A stretch of DNA of 64,000 nucleotides from PALSA-1004 sp041483135. Its GTDB lineage: Bacteria; Pseudomonadota; Gammaproteobacteria; Burkholderiales; SG8-41. Shown in pieces: positions 26,901 through 32,294 of the stretch. Each line of letters starts with the position of its first letter. Position 1 is the first letter of the stretch. Both the position numbers and the translations under genes were made by a program. The stretch covers positions 57,182-121,181 of the forward strand of contig JBGPFE010000009.1 of NCBI GenBank assembly GCA_041483135.1. The letters are read 5' to 3'. Below the pieces are notes generated by a model that was given only the letters and a program-made list of their open reading frames with translations, was not told where the DNA came from and did no database searches.

Positions 26901-27264
26901 CAGCAAATAGGTCGAGCCCCAGTTGGGTCGTCGGTTCGGTTCCTCGAAATGCAAGCACTTTTTCACTCGTTCCACCAGATTGACGTTGGAAAAGGATTGC
27001 AGCAAAACCAGTTCCGTCATTTCCGTAGTAACCATTACGATTAGGGCCGAAGTCTGGGATGGCCCAGACGGGCTGGCTGCTGGCTTTGGCTTGGTCGGAG
27101 TCCTTGTCGAATGTCTGGTTCGCTAGCGCTGATGGAATGCGTTTCTGATCGTCTGCATTTGCAAGCCTAGCAACTGTCGCGCCATCGAGAGGTTGTCCAT
27201 CCAGAATCACGTAGGCAGCGGTGGCGAGCTTGGAAAACTCGTAGTAATCAAGAATATTGGGCAT
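14902..27264 (-). CDS. Giant lipase-domain RTX protein with cadherin-like repeats (about 4120 aa)
   Basis: The ATG at 27264 is preferred over 27270, because AGGAGG ends immediately before 27270 and 6 nt before 27264. Residues 1 to about 400 form a lipase_3-like alpha/beta hydrolase: LAFRGTEPTTQ, then VVTGHSLGGHLAALAARLFP with nucleophile Ser209. From about 555 to 3060 there are long arrays of GGxGxDxLx calcium-binding repeats broken by HCBP-related segments (VRFADGTVWN-like). About 3070-3670 holds six cadherin-like (CADG) domains of about 100 residues starting NDAPxLATAIADQ. A last RTX block and a non-repetitive C-terminus (LQPLAGLQDGLVKLG) carry the export signal. It is probably exported by the HlyB/HlyD pair in this window, as a surface-anchored or released phospholipase/adhesin. 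Calcium-driven folding outside the cell is expected from the family. Confidence 0.9.
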   Translation of the reverse strand: MPNILDYYEFSKLATAAYVILDGQPLDGATVARLANADDQKRIPSALANQTFDKDSDQAKASSQPVWAIPDFGPNRNGYYGNDGTGFAAILFQRQSGGTSEKVLAFRGTEPTTQLGLDLFAADLAQIGFIGLALSQAVSMVNFILRLRAPETKTDVLQLQWNVSTTQPSILPSIPLRGGAAYLYFTPNFTGQGLNLIGSGEQIVVTGHSLGGHLAALAARLFPDLVKDAYTYNAPGFDPEYSSVILGTLVGVLSRSPVAGIATAIGTAPFKLTDELVDLFGRFLGTPPTSTFDGLPIHNFESEDEAPGDDINIVSSVITNDTALSPRQPVATEANSHLIEPFMDSLALQALLYRMNNALGLSDMTALFEAASRQAKDTQEKLVDALYKVFGNRTTGLTDLPLVDASSLSGIGAGDINGRRKYFDKLLELENLVKANPSLFLDSLVGTNATDLSNIAQGSEALGYRYALRELNPFAIVGDNTIYTQHNASGELNLYDVNNDSGTLTDKWLEDRATMLANYIRYNRVDGALSAQVQAHFEDIPRKITFGPNIGVDRFIFGSDNAETINGGIANDHMYGGGGGDTISGGFGDDYIEGDDGYDSISGGTGSDTLVGGRGFDTLDGGAGDDTLTGGSGKDVIRGGSGFDTYIVERSSDSDEIIDYAGLLNSQSAGDGQGKIVVEGQDLTGDKSAVPGDDPKKFQDSNGFQYQFTGKVNSPGILTITKDGSPEKVVVQNFHDGELGIHLLFPDPLQKTELDGTEGADTLTSTSFLQKIFGFGGNDRISVSLAQAEGWGGLGDDIITNDDGDQYLYGEEGNDILIASGGNDELYGGLDNDALQGGADDDYLTGDEGNDVAAGGAGSDVINGGDGNDFLFGGDGYTAVGVGGIHTGNVVAEGQGWTVIQSGTPDAPLYSFTGFGGDPRAAGDESDVLDGGAGDDVIWAGAGDDLLLGGDGVDRLVGQEDADTLFGGDGNDVLLGDTATYDVSSAVYSDPQADGADYLNGEGGDDLLFGQGGSDTLFGGDGNDELSGDHDLLAQQFHGDDYLDGEAGDDKLFGDGGDDTLFGGDGNDQLSGDSNLLDAQFHGDDYLDGGTGNDILLGQGGSDTLFGGDGDDQMAGDGDNIPVAYQGDDYLDGEAGNDVLQGFGGNDTLFGGTGDDQLEGGDGNDQLAGDSGNDALLGGVGDDVYSFNASDGNDTLEDEGGVDRIKFGDGISASSIITFVPEENPQYLGIQYTATDTIAVKDGLQGNIESVEYADGSVETWAQFLGHTLITPQNLSGTAGDDNLMGGTADDTLTGNGGNDTFSGGRGNDTLTGGDGNDTYLFNLGDGVDHITDMSTSGAPNTLIFGEGITPDSLSLGGGSLLIHVGDQGDAIHLETVDPNDVHGPHTIEFFEFVDGTRLDYEELLSLGFNVVGTSNDDVLFGVNDPDFIDAKGGNDFIQSRAGDDTLIGGTGNDVLIGESGDDTYLFNSGDGNDQLTDDAGGNDRVVFGPGITANSLVATKGLGATWLRVSYGTSDSLYISDGIQIESYEFADGTTLSGSALLAQALTVVQGTAGNDTLTGSPADDQIEGLGGNDILNGLDGNDRLDGGTGFDQMRGGRGDDYYIVDNGFDTVIENANEGHDTVQAGVSFALSANVEDLILTGSATAGSGGADNNHIIGNANPNTLTGGAGDDILEGQGGNDTLDGGTGIDTMVGGPGNDIYKVDNPSDVATELPGEGTDEVQASSDYVLSGEIEKLTLTGTARVGTGNAVNNTISGNASDNVLSGMGGDDTLSDSTGNDTLDGGPGNDLLSDLQGINVLLGGDGDDRLFGTGTLRGGDGNDQLNGSPGADTHDGGPGDDTIFDGVSSGSRGNDTIVFGNGYGHDTVQVFDYFSTGSGNAGYGTIRNVVQMLPGVQPSDVTVITDVDPSYSATGRDNLILSLNGGADQLKILSWYGEIETPPRVATPIYSIREVRFADGTVWNEQVLTQKWFAAQNATSGTDFMIGQAGDDRLDGGGGDDSIFGNGGNDVVKGGDGNDTLVGGIGDDFLLGGNGNDTLKGDRGDDILDGGPGDDKLVGFTGANTYLFGLGSGHDVIDSTSNGVNYTKDAVIFKTGVSPDDVMFTRNELTTSDSNVDPYSLRIRIRGTDDELNITSWFDPTFSKNVSISRFVFADGTVLTPDDVAQRLEYALLESGGAISGTPSDDVLAVDSKSNRLLGQAGNDTLFGGSANDTLKGGDGNDLLYGDGGDDTLIGGAGDDYLEGGAGNDFLSGAAGVTTMLFEAGWGQDIISDDYFGGGLGQDKLVFGAGIAPADIIVGAPDVNQVITLYHQGTTDQIMLYDALFRGDDGFTLDFSDGTVWDLDYIRQASGPLIISGRTYLYGLSTDDSITVDGGDYTIQGNDGNDVLAAGSGIDRLYGGDGDDTLSGGSGNDMLTGEAGDDVLFGEAGNDQCFAGDGNDIIDGGAGDDTLWGEQGDDIYLFGYGSGRDTIDELYSQGVFFTDTDTIRFAAGVRPQDISVSGDASHVFFNLAGSSDRLSLVASPGANRVERAEFSDGTVWDLADYYRNYITGTNGNDTINASTTSSFKDAVIDGLAGNDTITGASGNDTITGNSGNDTLRGGDGDDRYIFNPGFGQDTYQDSSGTGTAASSNSIFFGTGILPADVQLTATITSTFNSFASGDLNIIVGAGADRITIKNGLASLGGLSSIAIPASVQFSDGTSWSFSDLANRMNTIGSASNDFLSGTTSSDVIAGLAGNDYISGRDGDDNLSGDDGNDRIAADAGNDIVAGGNGVDFLYGGDGNDILIGGPGNDDLYGGLGDDVYRFDRGFGNDLVVEAPPSGLTARSFTSDRGDSSGGVDTIEFGATIAPADIIVSADPPSTNAGRLFLTLSGTSDQVILDHWFSVSLNDFEGDNVEQVRFSDGTVWQVNNLYAKAFLPTSGSDVFYGTFSNDIVNGSGGDDSLFGWDGNDVLDGGAGNDKLSGNAGNDTYVFGRGSGQDSIIDFDLNLGNFDKIALGDGISSTDLAITRDDDNIYIGINGTQDQLAIRWFPLSGYAVERVQFADHSYWDSTTLEQLANGAASGVLHTLPDPIGNQTVAQGSAFNLQFSTTAFFDVLDSSHDYAYAASLTDGSALPGWLTFDGNSRTFGGTPGSTDVGTIDVKVTAAEKVSGASIGTYVIPDTFQLTVTSTALNHQPVLANPVSDQSALEDAQFNFTVPVGTFTDVDAGDTLTLSVSLSDDSTLPAWLAFNPETETFTGTPGNNDVGTFSVKLTATDGGSLNATDMFDLTVINTNNAPILANAMADQVASEDSAFSFTLPANTFSDVDVGDTLTYSAVAVDGSALPDWLGFDAATRTFSGTPLNADVGTASIKVTATDIAGASAFDTFDVTIANTNDAPMLATAIEDQAATEDSVFSFTLPANTFADIDVGDTLTYGADRADGSALPSWLTFNAATHTFTGTPLNPDVGTVSVKVTATDTAGASAFDTFDVAVANSNDAPILATAIADQAATEDAAFSFTIPDNTFADVDVGDTLGYTAMRANGSALPSWLTFNAATRIFTGTPLNADVGAVSIKVTATDTAGASVFDTFDISVANTNDAPVLSNAIADQTATAGSSFAFQFAANTFTDVDIGDTLSYSAQSADGSPLPSWLAFNAASRTFSGTPAAADAGVLSIKVGATDSGSLSASDVFNVTVGTGSGLNLVGTPNPDVLNGGPGNDTLNGLGNTDLLNGNGGDDGFIYYADGKWNGGFVARNDGSPGNPSTNKTAVIAGKNRSFDVFNGGSGNDTLTGTSGDDVLALDDSYSAFPGGTRVPRISGIERIEGGAGNDVIDLTSQDYAYGDVTLDGGDGNDALWASSGDDVLLGGFGNDDLFGGAGNDFLAGGGGNDALNGDRGNDLLEGDDGNDTLTDAFGNNLLYAKDGNDTLTGGAGNEMFIGGAGNDTITTGAGADVIAFNHGDGHDTVAASTGQDNTVSLGGGIRYADLFLSKQGNSLVLQTAINEDVTLKDWYANANNRSVLNLQVIAEAMSDFAPGGPDTLRDNKVELFDFSKIVQKFDQARAASSSNANHWSVMNALLDAHLAGSDTEAIGGDLAYRFGLNGTLSGIATNAAQSILASAQFGSAPQTLQPLAGLQDGLVKLG
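16260..17760 (-). repeat. Tandem ~300-bp repeats encoding CADG domains
   Basis: Five clear copies (plus a divergent sixth upstream, to about 18060) of a unit of about 300 bp. Key residues recur in each: DQ.A.ED..F.F..P..TF.DVD.GDTL, LP.WL.F, TF.GTP...DVG. The third to fifth copies are the most similar to one another, which suggests recent expansion by unequal recombination. Confidence 0.85.
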
Positions 27265-27274
27265 GGCCATCCTC

Positions 27275-28003
27275 CTAACGTGGGCTAGCGGGTACTAATA
27301 CATAGTGGTAAAGCAAATACCGAAGTTCAGGCGGCTTCGGTGCAGTTCCCTTGCAGGTAACCGCTCCACTCCCAAAAAATCGAACCCACAGACTTTCTAC
27401 CCAACCCAGATAACGAGTGTAATGAATGTCACGGGCAATAACTTCACCGGTCTGCGAATCAACTACGATGTCTTCTGTCTTCTCTAGTTTTAAGCCGACG
27501 GGTACCTCCTGACGTGGATCGGCAAACCTGTAGTGATACCTTGCCGTAGGATGGTCCAGGACGGTAATTCGCCATGTCCCGTCTGGATACTTTTCAAGGT
27601 GAGATATCTTTCCAGGCGCACTGCCAGATACACTCGTGTTCCTCTCCCTGAACCGGAATCCAGCTTTTTCATATTCGGCAACAAGCTGCTTATCCGTCAC
27701 AATCTCCGCTTTGCTCCAGCCAGTAGTCGTGGCATCGTAATAGCCATCCACCTCCACCTTGCGTGTAACATGCACCCCAGCGTCCTCGCAAAGCTTAGAG
27801 AACTGCCAAGCAATCCAGAACTCATCAGCATAGGGAAGGATCAACAGAATCAGCGCTAATGTACCGATCACCGATCCGCGCCACGGTTTTGCTGCCCATG
27901 CCAGCCACAACGGTCGCAATACGAATTTGTAGACAACAACCCATAACGCTCCGGCAATGGCCAAGCCAATGGGATAGATTTGCAGAGCCTGCCAATAACT
28001 CAT
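27275..28003 (-). CDS. Membrane-anchored hypothetical protein upstream of the giant lipase-RTX gene
   Basis: The 242-residue product has two N-terminal membrane segments (IGLAIAGALWVVVYKFV and VIGTLALILLILPYADEFWI), then a soluble part with DGTWRITVLDHPTARYHYRF and SQTGEVIARDIHYTRYLGWV. I do not recognise a family. It ends 11 bp before the giant RTX start, in the leader that carries the RTX ribosome-binding site, so both are co-expressed. A role in protecting the producer from the lipase domain, by analogy with lipase-effector immunity genes, is possible but purely contextual. GGGAG lies upstream of the ATG. Confidence 0.65.
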   Translation of the reverse strand: MSYWQALQIYPIGLAIAGALWVVVYKFVLRPLWLAWAAKPWRGSVIGTLALILLILPYADEFWIAWQFSKLCEDAGVHVTRKVEVDGYYDATTTGWSKAEIVTDKQLVAEYEKAGFRFRERNTSVSGSAPGKISHLEKYPDGTWRITVLDHPTARYHYRFADPRQEVPVGLKLEKTEDIVVDSQTGEVIARDIHYTRYLGWVESLWVRFFGSGAVTCKGTAPKPPELRYLLYHYVLVPASPR

Positions 28004-28029
28004 GGCTGTGCTCCCACATCGAGAGCTAT

Positions 28030-28964
28030 GGGGTCAGGTCTTGAATCTTGAATCATGCGATCCCTCCCGTTTGATGACCTTGCTCACCGATGAATAATGA
28101 AGCCCAAGATAGGCCGCGATCGCCGCTTGCGAGTAGCCATGGCGCATTGCGGCTTCGACGATTGCGCGATTTCGCTGAGGACGTCCATTCAATACTTTCA
28201 CCGTGAGAATCCCTCCCAGGCTGGGCCGGCCAAGAAAGCGCTGTTCGCGCCGCATCTCTCGCAGGCCGTGGCGGGGACGCTTCAATTTGGCGATGAACGC
28301 GGCACTTCCCAGGATGACCTGGGCTTCCAGCCCCTTCCATGGGCTGGGAGCCTTGATCCCCTCAGCTACGAATGCCCGATAGCGCTTCTGCGCAGCCGAC
28401 TGATGCCTTCCGAATTGCCCGAGTATCCAATCGCAGGTCAGATAGCCGGGCGCAGGAGACAGGCCGGCGGTTGCACGATAGCTGCTCCATTGGTAGTCCT
28501 GCGCCCTTCCCACCATGCGCGCTCGCACGGGATTGAGTACGACGTAGCGGCAGAGTTCCAGAAGATAGCTGTCGCGATCCACCACGATCGCCTTGAATCG
28601 CCCCTGGAAAACATGCCCGACGCGATGATGCCGGCGATTAAACCTCTGGGTGTAGATCCCATTGAGCTGGCGCATGCCGGCACTCAAATTCGCCTCGGTG
28701 GTCTCGATCATGAGATGGTAGTGGTTGCCCATTAAGCAGTAGGCGTGAAGCAGCCAGTTAAATCGCGCGATCGTCTGCTCCAGCACGGACAGGAATTCGC
28801 CCCGATCGGCATCATCTTCGAAGATCTTCCTACGCGCATTCCCACGTGCCGTTACGTGATACACGGCTCCCGGAAACTCGATTCGAAGCGGCCTGACCAT
28901 TCTTAGCGTTCCTTCGAATCAGCTCCCAAACTCACCATTAATTCAAGATTCAAGACCTGACCCC
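28030..28964 (-). mobile_element. RAYT (REP-associated tyrosine transposase) element with inverted ends
   Basis: A transposase gene is bounded by a perfect 24-bp inverted repeat at 28030-28053 and 28941-28964, beginning GGGGTCAGGTCTTGAATC. The left repeat includes the 3' end and stop codon of the transposase. No target duplication is visible, as expected for HUH enzymes. It sits between two genes of the T1SS locus without breaking an obvious frame. A third, partial copy of the repeat is at 29601. Confidence 0.85.
28034..28900 (-). CDS. REP-associated tyrosine transposase (Y1_Tnp family)
   Basis: A 288-residue protein with the single-strand DNA transposase signatures: N-terminal MVRPLRIEFPGAVYHVTARG, metal-binding HxH in YCLMGNHYHLMIETT, and catalytic Tyr in LCRYVVLNPVRARMVGR followed by WSSYRAT. 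The C-terminus has a DnaA-like helix-turn-helix (YSQAAIAAYLGLHYSSVSKV). These enzymes move or process hairpin-forming REP sequences. All catalytic residues appear present, so it may be active. Some databases mislabel this family as an addiction-module toxin. Confidence 0.92.
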   Translation of the reverse strand: MVRPLRIEFPGAVYHVTARGNARRKIFEDDADRGEFLSVLEQTIARFNWLLHAYCLMGNHYHLMIETTEANLSAGMRQLNGIYTQRFNRRHHRVGHVFQGRFKAIVVDRDSYLLELCRYVVLNPVRARMVGRAQDYQWSSYRATAGLSPAPGYLTCDWILGQFGRHQSAAQKRYRAFVAEGIKAPSPWKGLEAQVILGSAAFIAKLKRPRHGLREMRREQRFLGRPSLGGILTVKVLNGRPQRNRAIVEAAMRHGYSQAAIAAYLGLHYSSVSKVIKREGSHDSRFKT

Positions 28965-28975
28965 TTTAGTATTGT

Positions 28976-29587
28976 TCATAGGGTCTTCAACATCGTGCAT
29001 GCGTCGAGAGTGCGGTCTGAAAGCGTTGATTCAAGTGGCCGATTGACTTCCTGGTTGTAGGACATAACCAAATGCTTCTTCTCGTTCTTGACCAGTCCAC
29101 TGAGATCTTCCCAGCTGTCTCTGCCCCACGGGTTCGTTAGTAAATTGGCTTTCCCACCCTTAGGAAATTCATCCTTTTGGATCTGTGTCCAAGCATTTCC
29201 ATCCCAACGAAAAAACACTGAGCTTGAGGGTGGATCGTTATATTTCTTGCACAAGTCGCGACTCCGAATATTTACCACCAAGTAGTCCTTACCTTCTCGC
29301 ATCTCAAGGGCGAGCGGATGCTCCTGACCATTGCCTTTCCAAGACACTCCATCAGGAAAAGTGATTTCCCATGAACGATATCCACCTCGGGGCGCAACTG
29401 GGAATCCGGATTTTTCCGCAACTGCAGCTCTCTTGACGATGACAATCTCTCCAGTCGCAAGTTGAACCTCCTCTCTCCATTCCGCGCGGTCAACCTTGCT
29501 GCATCCGCCCACAATAGGTACGAGGCATAACCAGCAACAGAGAAACGTCAGTGCGGTAGCTATGGGGTTAGGCTTGGCTAATTGCAT
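28976..29587 (-). CDS. Putative lipoprotein of the T1SS locus
   Basis: The start at 29587 gives about 203 residues with a lipoprotein signal: MQLAKPNPIATALTFLCCWL, then the lipobox IVGGC. The mature part has charged beta-rich sequence (SWEITFPDGVSWKGNGQEHP, YLVVNIRSRDLCKKY). No family is recognised. It lies between hlyB and the RAYT element, in the same direction. Like the membrane protein at 27275 it could shield the envelope from the secreted lipase, or assist secretion; neither is shown by sequence. A more upstream start (29632 or 29695) would bury the signal and is less likely. Confidence 0.6.
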   Translation of the reverse strand: MQLAKPNPIATALTFLCCWLCLVPIVGGCSKVDRAEWREEVQLATGEIVIVKRAAVAEKSGFPVAPRGGYRSWEITFPDGVSWKGNGQEHPLALEMREGKDYLVVNIRSRDLCKKYNDPPSSSVFFRWDGNAWTQIQKDEFPKGGKANLLTNPWGRDSWEDLSGLVKNEKKHLVMSYNQEVNRPLESTLSDRTLDACTMLKTL

Positions 29588-29600
29588 AACCCGGCGTAAG

Positions 29601-29675
29601 GGGGTCAGGTCTTGAAATATCACTTTTATCATTTCGATTGCCCCGCTTGATTGATCACTTTGCTCATTGTGTTTC
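29601..29675 (-). pseudogene. Remnant of a second RAYT element (transposase C-terminus plus end repeat)
   Basis: The first 16 bases are identical to the end repeat of the RAYT element (GGGGTCAGGTCTTGAA). Next to it the minus strand encodes M-SKVINQAGQSK and a stop, matching SKVIKREGS at the end of the intact transposase. It overlaps the end of hlyB by 12 bp. It shows that this spacer was targeted more than once, or that a larger element was deleted down to its tail. Confidence 0.6.
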
Positions 29676-31796
29676 TCCCAGCCGCACCACTTCATCGACC
29701 TTCAATCCTTTCGGCAACTGATGCGCGATGAACAGCATCGACACCTTCCCCTTGAGCTGATTTACGGTCTTTGCAAAACTCTCTGCGGTGGGCTCATCCA
29801 GACTGCTAGTCGCCTCGTCGAATATCAGTATCTTCGGCCGCTTGAGTAAGGCGCGCGCGATTGCGATGCGCTGTTTCTGTCCTCCTGAAAGTCCCACACC
29901 GTGCTCTCCGATCACGGTCTGGTAACCCTCGGGCAATTTCTCGATCGTCTCGTGTATCTCCGCGAGCTTGCATGCCTGGATCACCTGCTCGAAGGTCGCG
30001 TGCGGGTTGGCCAGGACCAGGTTGTCGTAGATCGTGCCTGAGAAAAGTATCGTCTCCTGCGGCACAACGCCGTAATGCTGTCGCAACTCGTTTGCGGAAA
30101 AATGACGGATGTCGCGGTCATCGATCAGAATCGCGCCGTCGTTCGGCAGGTAAAAACCCTGCATGAGCTTGGCGAGCGTGCTCTTGCCCGAGCCCGACGG
30201 ACCCATCAGCGCGATGCATCGCCCTGGCTCTATCGTGAGATTCAAGTCGCGGTAAAGGAAAGGCAGGTTCTCGGCGTAGCGGAAGCTCAGGCCCTTGATC
30301 TCGAGCTTGCCTCTGCCCCCGCCTTCGCGTGCGGGAACCATCGAATACGGCTCGGCCGGCGCGTTCATCACGTCACCGATGCGTTTCACTGCGACGCTCG
30401 CGTTCTGAAACTCCTGCCACAGGCTCACCATGCGCAGGAGCGGCCCCGACAAGCGGCTGGCGAACATCTGGAACGCGACCAGCATGCCGATCGTCATGTC
30501 AGTCGAGTTCATAACGATCCACGCGCCGACGCACAGTACGGTCAGCGTCACGAGCTGGTCGAGCATATTGGCGACCGAGTTGGCCGTGTTCGCGATCTGG
30601 CGCGTGTTGAACCCCGCGGCAAGGTACGCGGACAGGTATTCCCCGAACCGGTCTTTCAACTGCGGCTCCATCTGCAATGACTTGACCGTCTCCATGCCGG
30701 CGACGTACTCGGTGAGAAACGCCTGGTTGCGCGCGCCGAGCAGGAATTGCTGGTTCAATCGTTCGCGCAGCAGCGGGGTAGCAAAGAAACTGATCGCGGC
30801 GATACAGAGCAGGATCGCGAGCACGAGCAGCGTCAAGAGCCAGCTGTAATAGAACATGACGCCGAGGAAGATGAAGAGGAACGGAATGTCGAGGCAGAGC
30901 GTCACCGCCGCGCCGCTGATGAATTCGCGGATCGTCTCGACCCCATGCACTCGCGCGATCAGCACGCCGGTCGGCCGGTGCTCGAAAAACCGCGGCGGCA
31001 GCTTGAACAGGTGCTCGAACACCTGCAGGCCGAGCACGGCGTCGATGCGGTTTCCCGTATGCAGCACCAGGTATTGCCGCACCCAGGTCATGATGGTGCT
31101 GAAAAGCATGAATACAACGAGCCCGATGCCGATCACGGCCAGAGTGCTCGCCGTGTGATGCACGATGACCTTGTCGATCACGACCTGGGTGAAGACGGGG
31201 GTTGCCAGCGCCATCAGCTGGATCGCGAGCGAGGCGAGCAGCACGTCGCGCCAGATCTCCCTGTGCTTGAGCAGTTCGGGGATGAACCACCGGAAGCCGA
31301 ATTCAGGCTTCTCCTGCAGCAGCGGATCGCCTTCGACGGCGCCTTTCGAGCTCGCCTGGAACAGGATGACCTGCCCCGAGTACTGCGCTGCGAATTCGGC
31401 CAGGGCAGCCTCGAATGGATTCTTGCTCTTCTCGTCGAAGAGCAGCACACGCACGTCGTTCGCTTTCAGGACGAGCGCGAGACGATACGGCCGCGGCGCT
31501 TCGGATCGGGCCGCATCACCCGGGTCGTTCGCGGCGGAATCAGGGTGCGGCGCGGAAGCCGGCTTCAGCACCGCCAGGCACGGCAACGGCAGGTTCGCGA
31601 GGTCGGCCACCGAAGCCTGCTTGATGCCCGCTTTCAGCCCCAGCGCTTCAGCGGCCTGCTGCAATGAATTGAGGCTGTACGGCGGAGCGACCTGCTGCAG
31701 CACGAGATTGGGGGCAAACGGGACGCGCTGCAGATGACACATCCCCTGGAGTCCCCAGACGAAGGTGTCTGTCGCGAATAGCAGATTGCTATCCAA
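29664..31796 (-). CDS. T1SS ABC transporter, HlyB family
   Basis: A 710-residue transporter. The N-terminal 130 residues are a C39-like domain without the catalytic Cys (LQQAAEALGLKAGIKQASVA), as in HlyB, where it binds unfolded substrate. A six-helix membrane domain follows from about 165 to 440. The ATPase has Walker A GPSGSGKST near 530, signature LSGGQKQRIAIARALL and Walker B ILIFDEATSSLDE, with switch His in FIAHQL. It exports the lipase-RTX protein with HlyD. Its long spacer upstream carries the operator-like site at 31942. It is the first gene of the minus-strand locus. Confidence 0.93.
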   Translation of the reverse strand: MDSNLLFATDTFVWGLQGMCHLQRVPFAPNLVLQQVAPPYSLNSLQQAAEALGLKAGIKQASVADLANLPLPCLAVLKPASAPHPDSAANDPGDAARSEAPRPYRLALVLKANDVRVLLFDEKSKNPFEAALAEFAAQYSGQVILFQASSKGAVEGDPLLQEKPEFGFRWFIPELLKHREIWRDVLLASLAIQLMALATPVFTQVVIDKVIVHHTASTLAVIGIGLVVFMLFSTIMTWVRQYLVLHTGNRIDAVLGLQVFEHLFKLPPRFFEHRPTGVLIARVHGVETIREFISGAAVTLCLDIPFLFIFLGVMFYYSWLLTLLVLAILLCIAAISFFATPLLRERLNQQFLLGARNQAFLTEYVAGMETVKSLQMEPQLKDRFGEYLSAYLAAGFNTRQIANTANSVANMLDQLVTLTVLCVGAWIVMNSTDMTIGMLVAFQMFASRLSGPLLRMVSLWQEFQNASVAVKRIGDVMNAPAEPYSMVPAREGGGRGKLEIKGLSFRYAENLPFLYRDLNLTIEPGRCIALMGPSGSGKSTLAKLMQGFYLPNDGAILIDDRDIRHFSANELRQHYGVVPQETILFSGTIYDNLVLANPHATFEQVIQACKLAEIHETIEKLPEGYQTVIGEHGVGLSGGQKQRIAIARALLKRPKILIFDEATSSLDEPTAESFAKTVNQLKGKVSMLFIAHQLPKGLKVDEVVRLGETQ

Positions 31797-32294
31797 CGCG
31801 TTCCTCCCGCGTACCGCTGAAGCTTTTCTTATTGATTACTGCTTCGGATCTCGGCGGCCCCTCGAAGCCCTGAGGCTTCGTCCTATTTCCTCACTCCACC
31901 GCCTGTTTTATATTTAAGCCAACTAGTTCACGGATAGCAAGTCTATCAAAACGATAGATTTCGATTAATCGTCTTTTATTACAATAGGATGGAACCGGCT
32001 ATCACCTTCGGCCTAGGCAATTATTTTTGCCAGGGCAGAAACCGGCAGTCACGAAATATTCTTAACAGACCGCAAAAATGAGTCTACCTAAAGGAAGGCA
32101 ATCAAAGCTGTAGGGGGAAGCCGACACTTGGCGTCAGGTTTTTCCTGACAAGCGCCGGCCGCACCGTGCGCCGGGAGAAAAATGGGGACTGCGAGTTACG
32201 GGAGGGAAGAAACTTTACCGGCGAGCGATCGCCGCTGGAGCGCTGGATTCCGTACGAAAACTTAAAATCGTCGAAGGCGCAACAAACGGTGCCG
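31797..32294. other. Regulatory spacer upstream of hlyB
   Basis: No gene. The hlyB-proximal half is AT-rich (TTTATATTTAA near 31907) and contains the palindrome at 31942-31958. A GTCAGG-TTTTT-CCTGAC hairpin lies at 32133-32149 and may end transcription arriving from the J-protein genes. I see nothing else that I can name. Confidence 0.45.
31942..31958 (-). promoter_or_regulatory. Palindromic operator-like site upstream of hlyB
   Basis: TCTATCAAAACGATAGA is an inverted repeat with 6-bp arms, about 146 bp upstream of the hlyB start. A near-identical site in the opposite orientation (15 of 17 positions) lies upstream of the J-protein genes at 33269. Confidence 0.55.

Noticed and set aside
29555..29580. 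A sequence similar to the RAYT flank (AGCTATGGGGTTAGG) as another element end
   Set aside because: Too degenerate beyond about 12 bases and located inside the lipoprotein signal-peptide codons.
32020..32150. A cyclic-di-GMP-type riboswitch in the hlyB/J-gene spacer
   Set aside because: Only scattered similarity (CGCAAA, a GTCTACC stretch) and no conserved three-helix layout. On that strand no gene follows.
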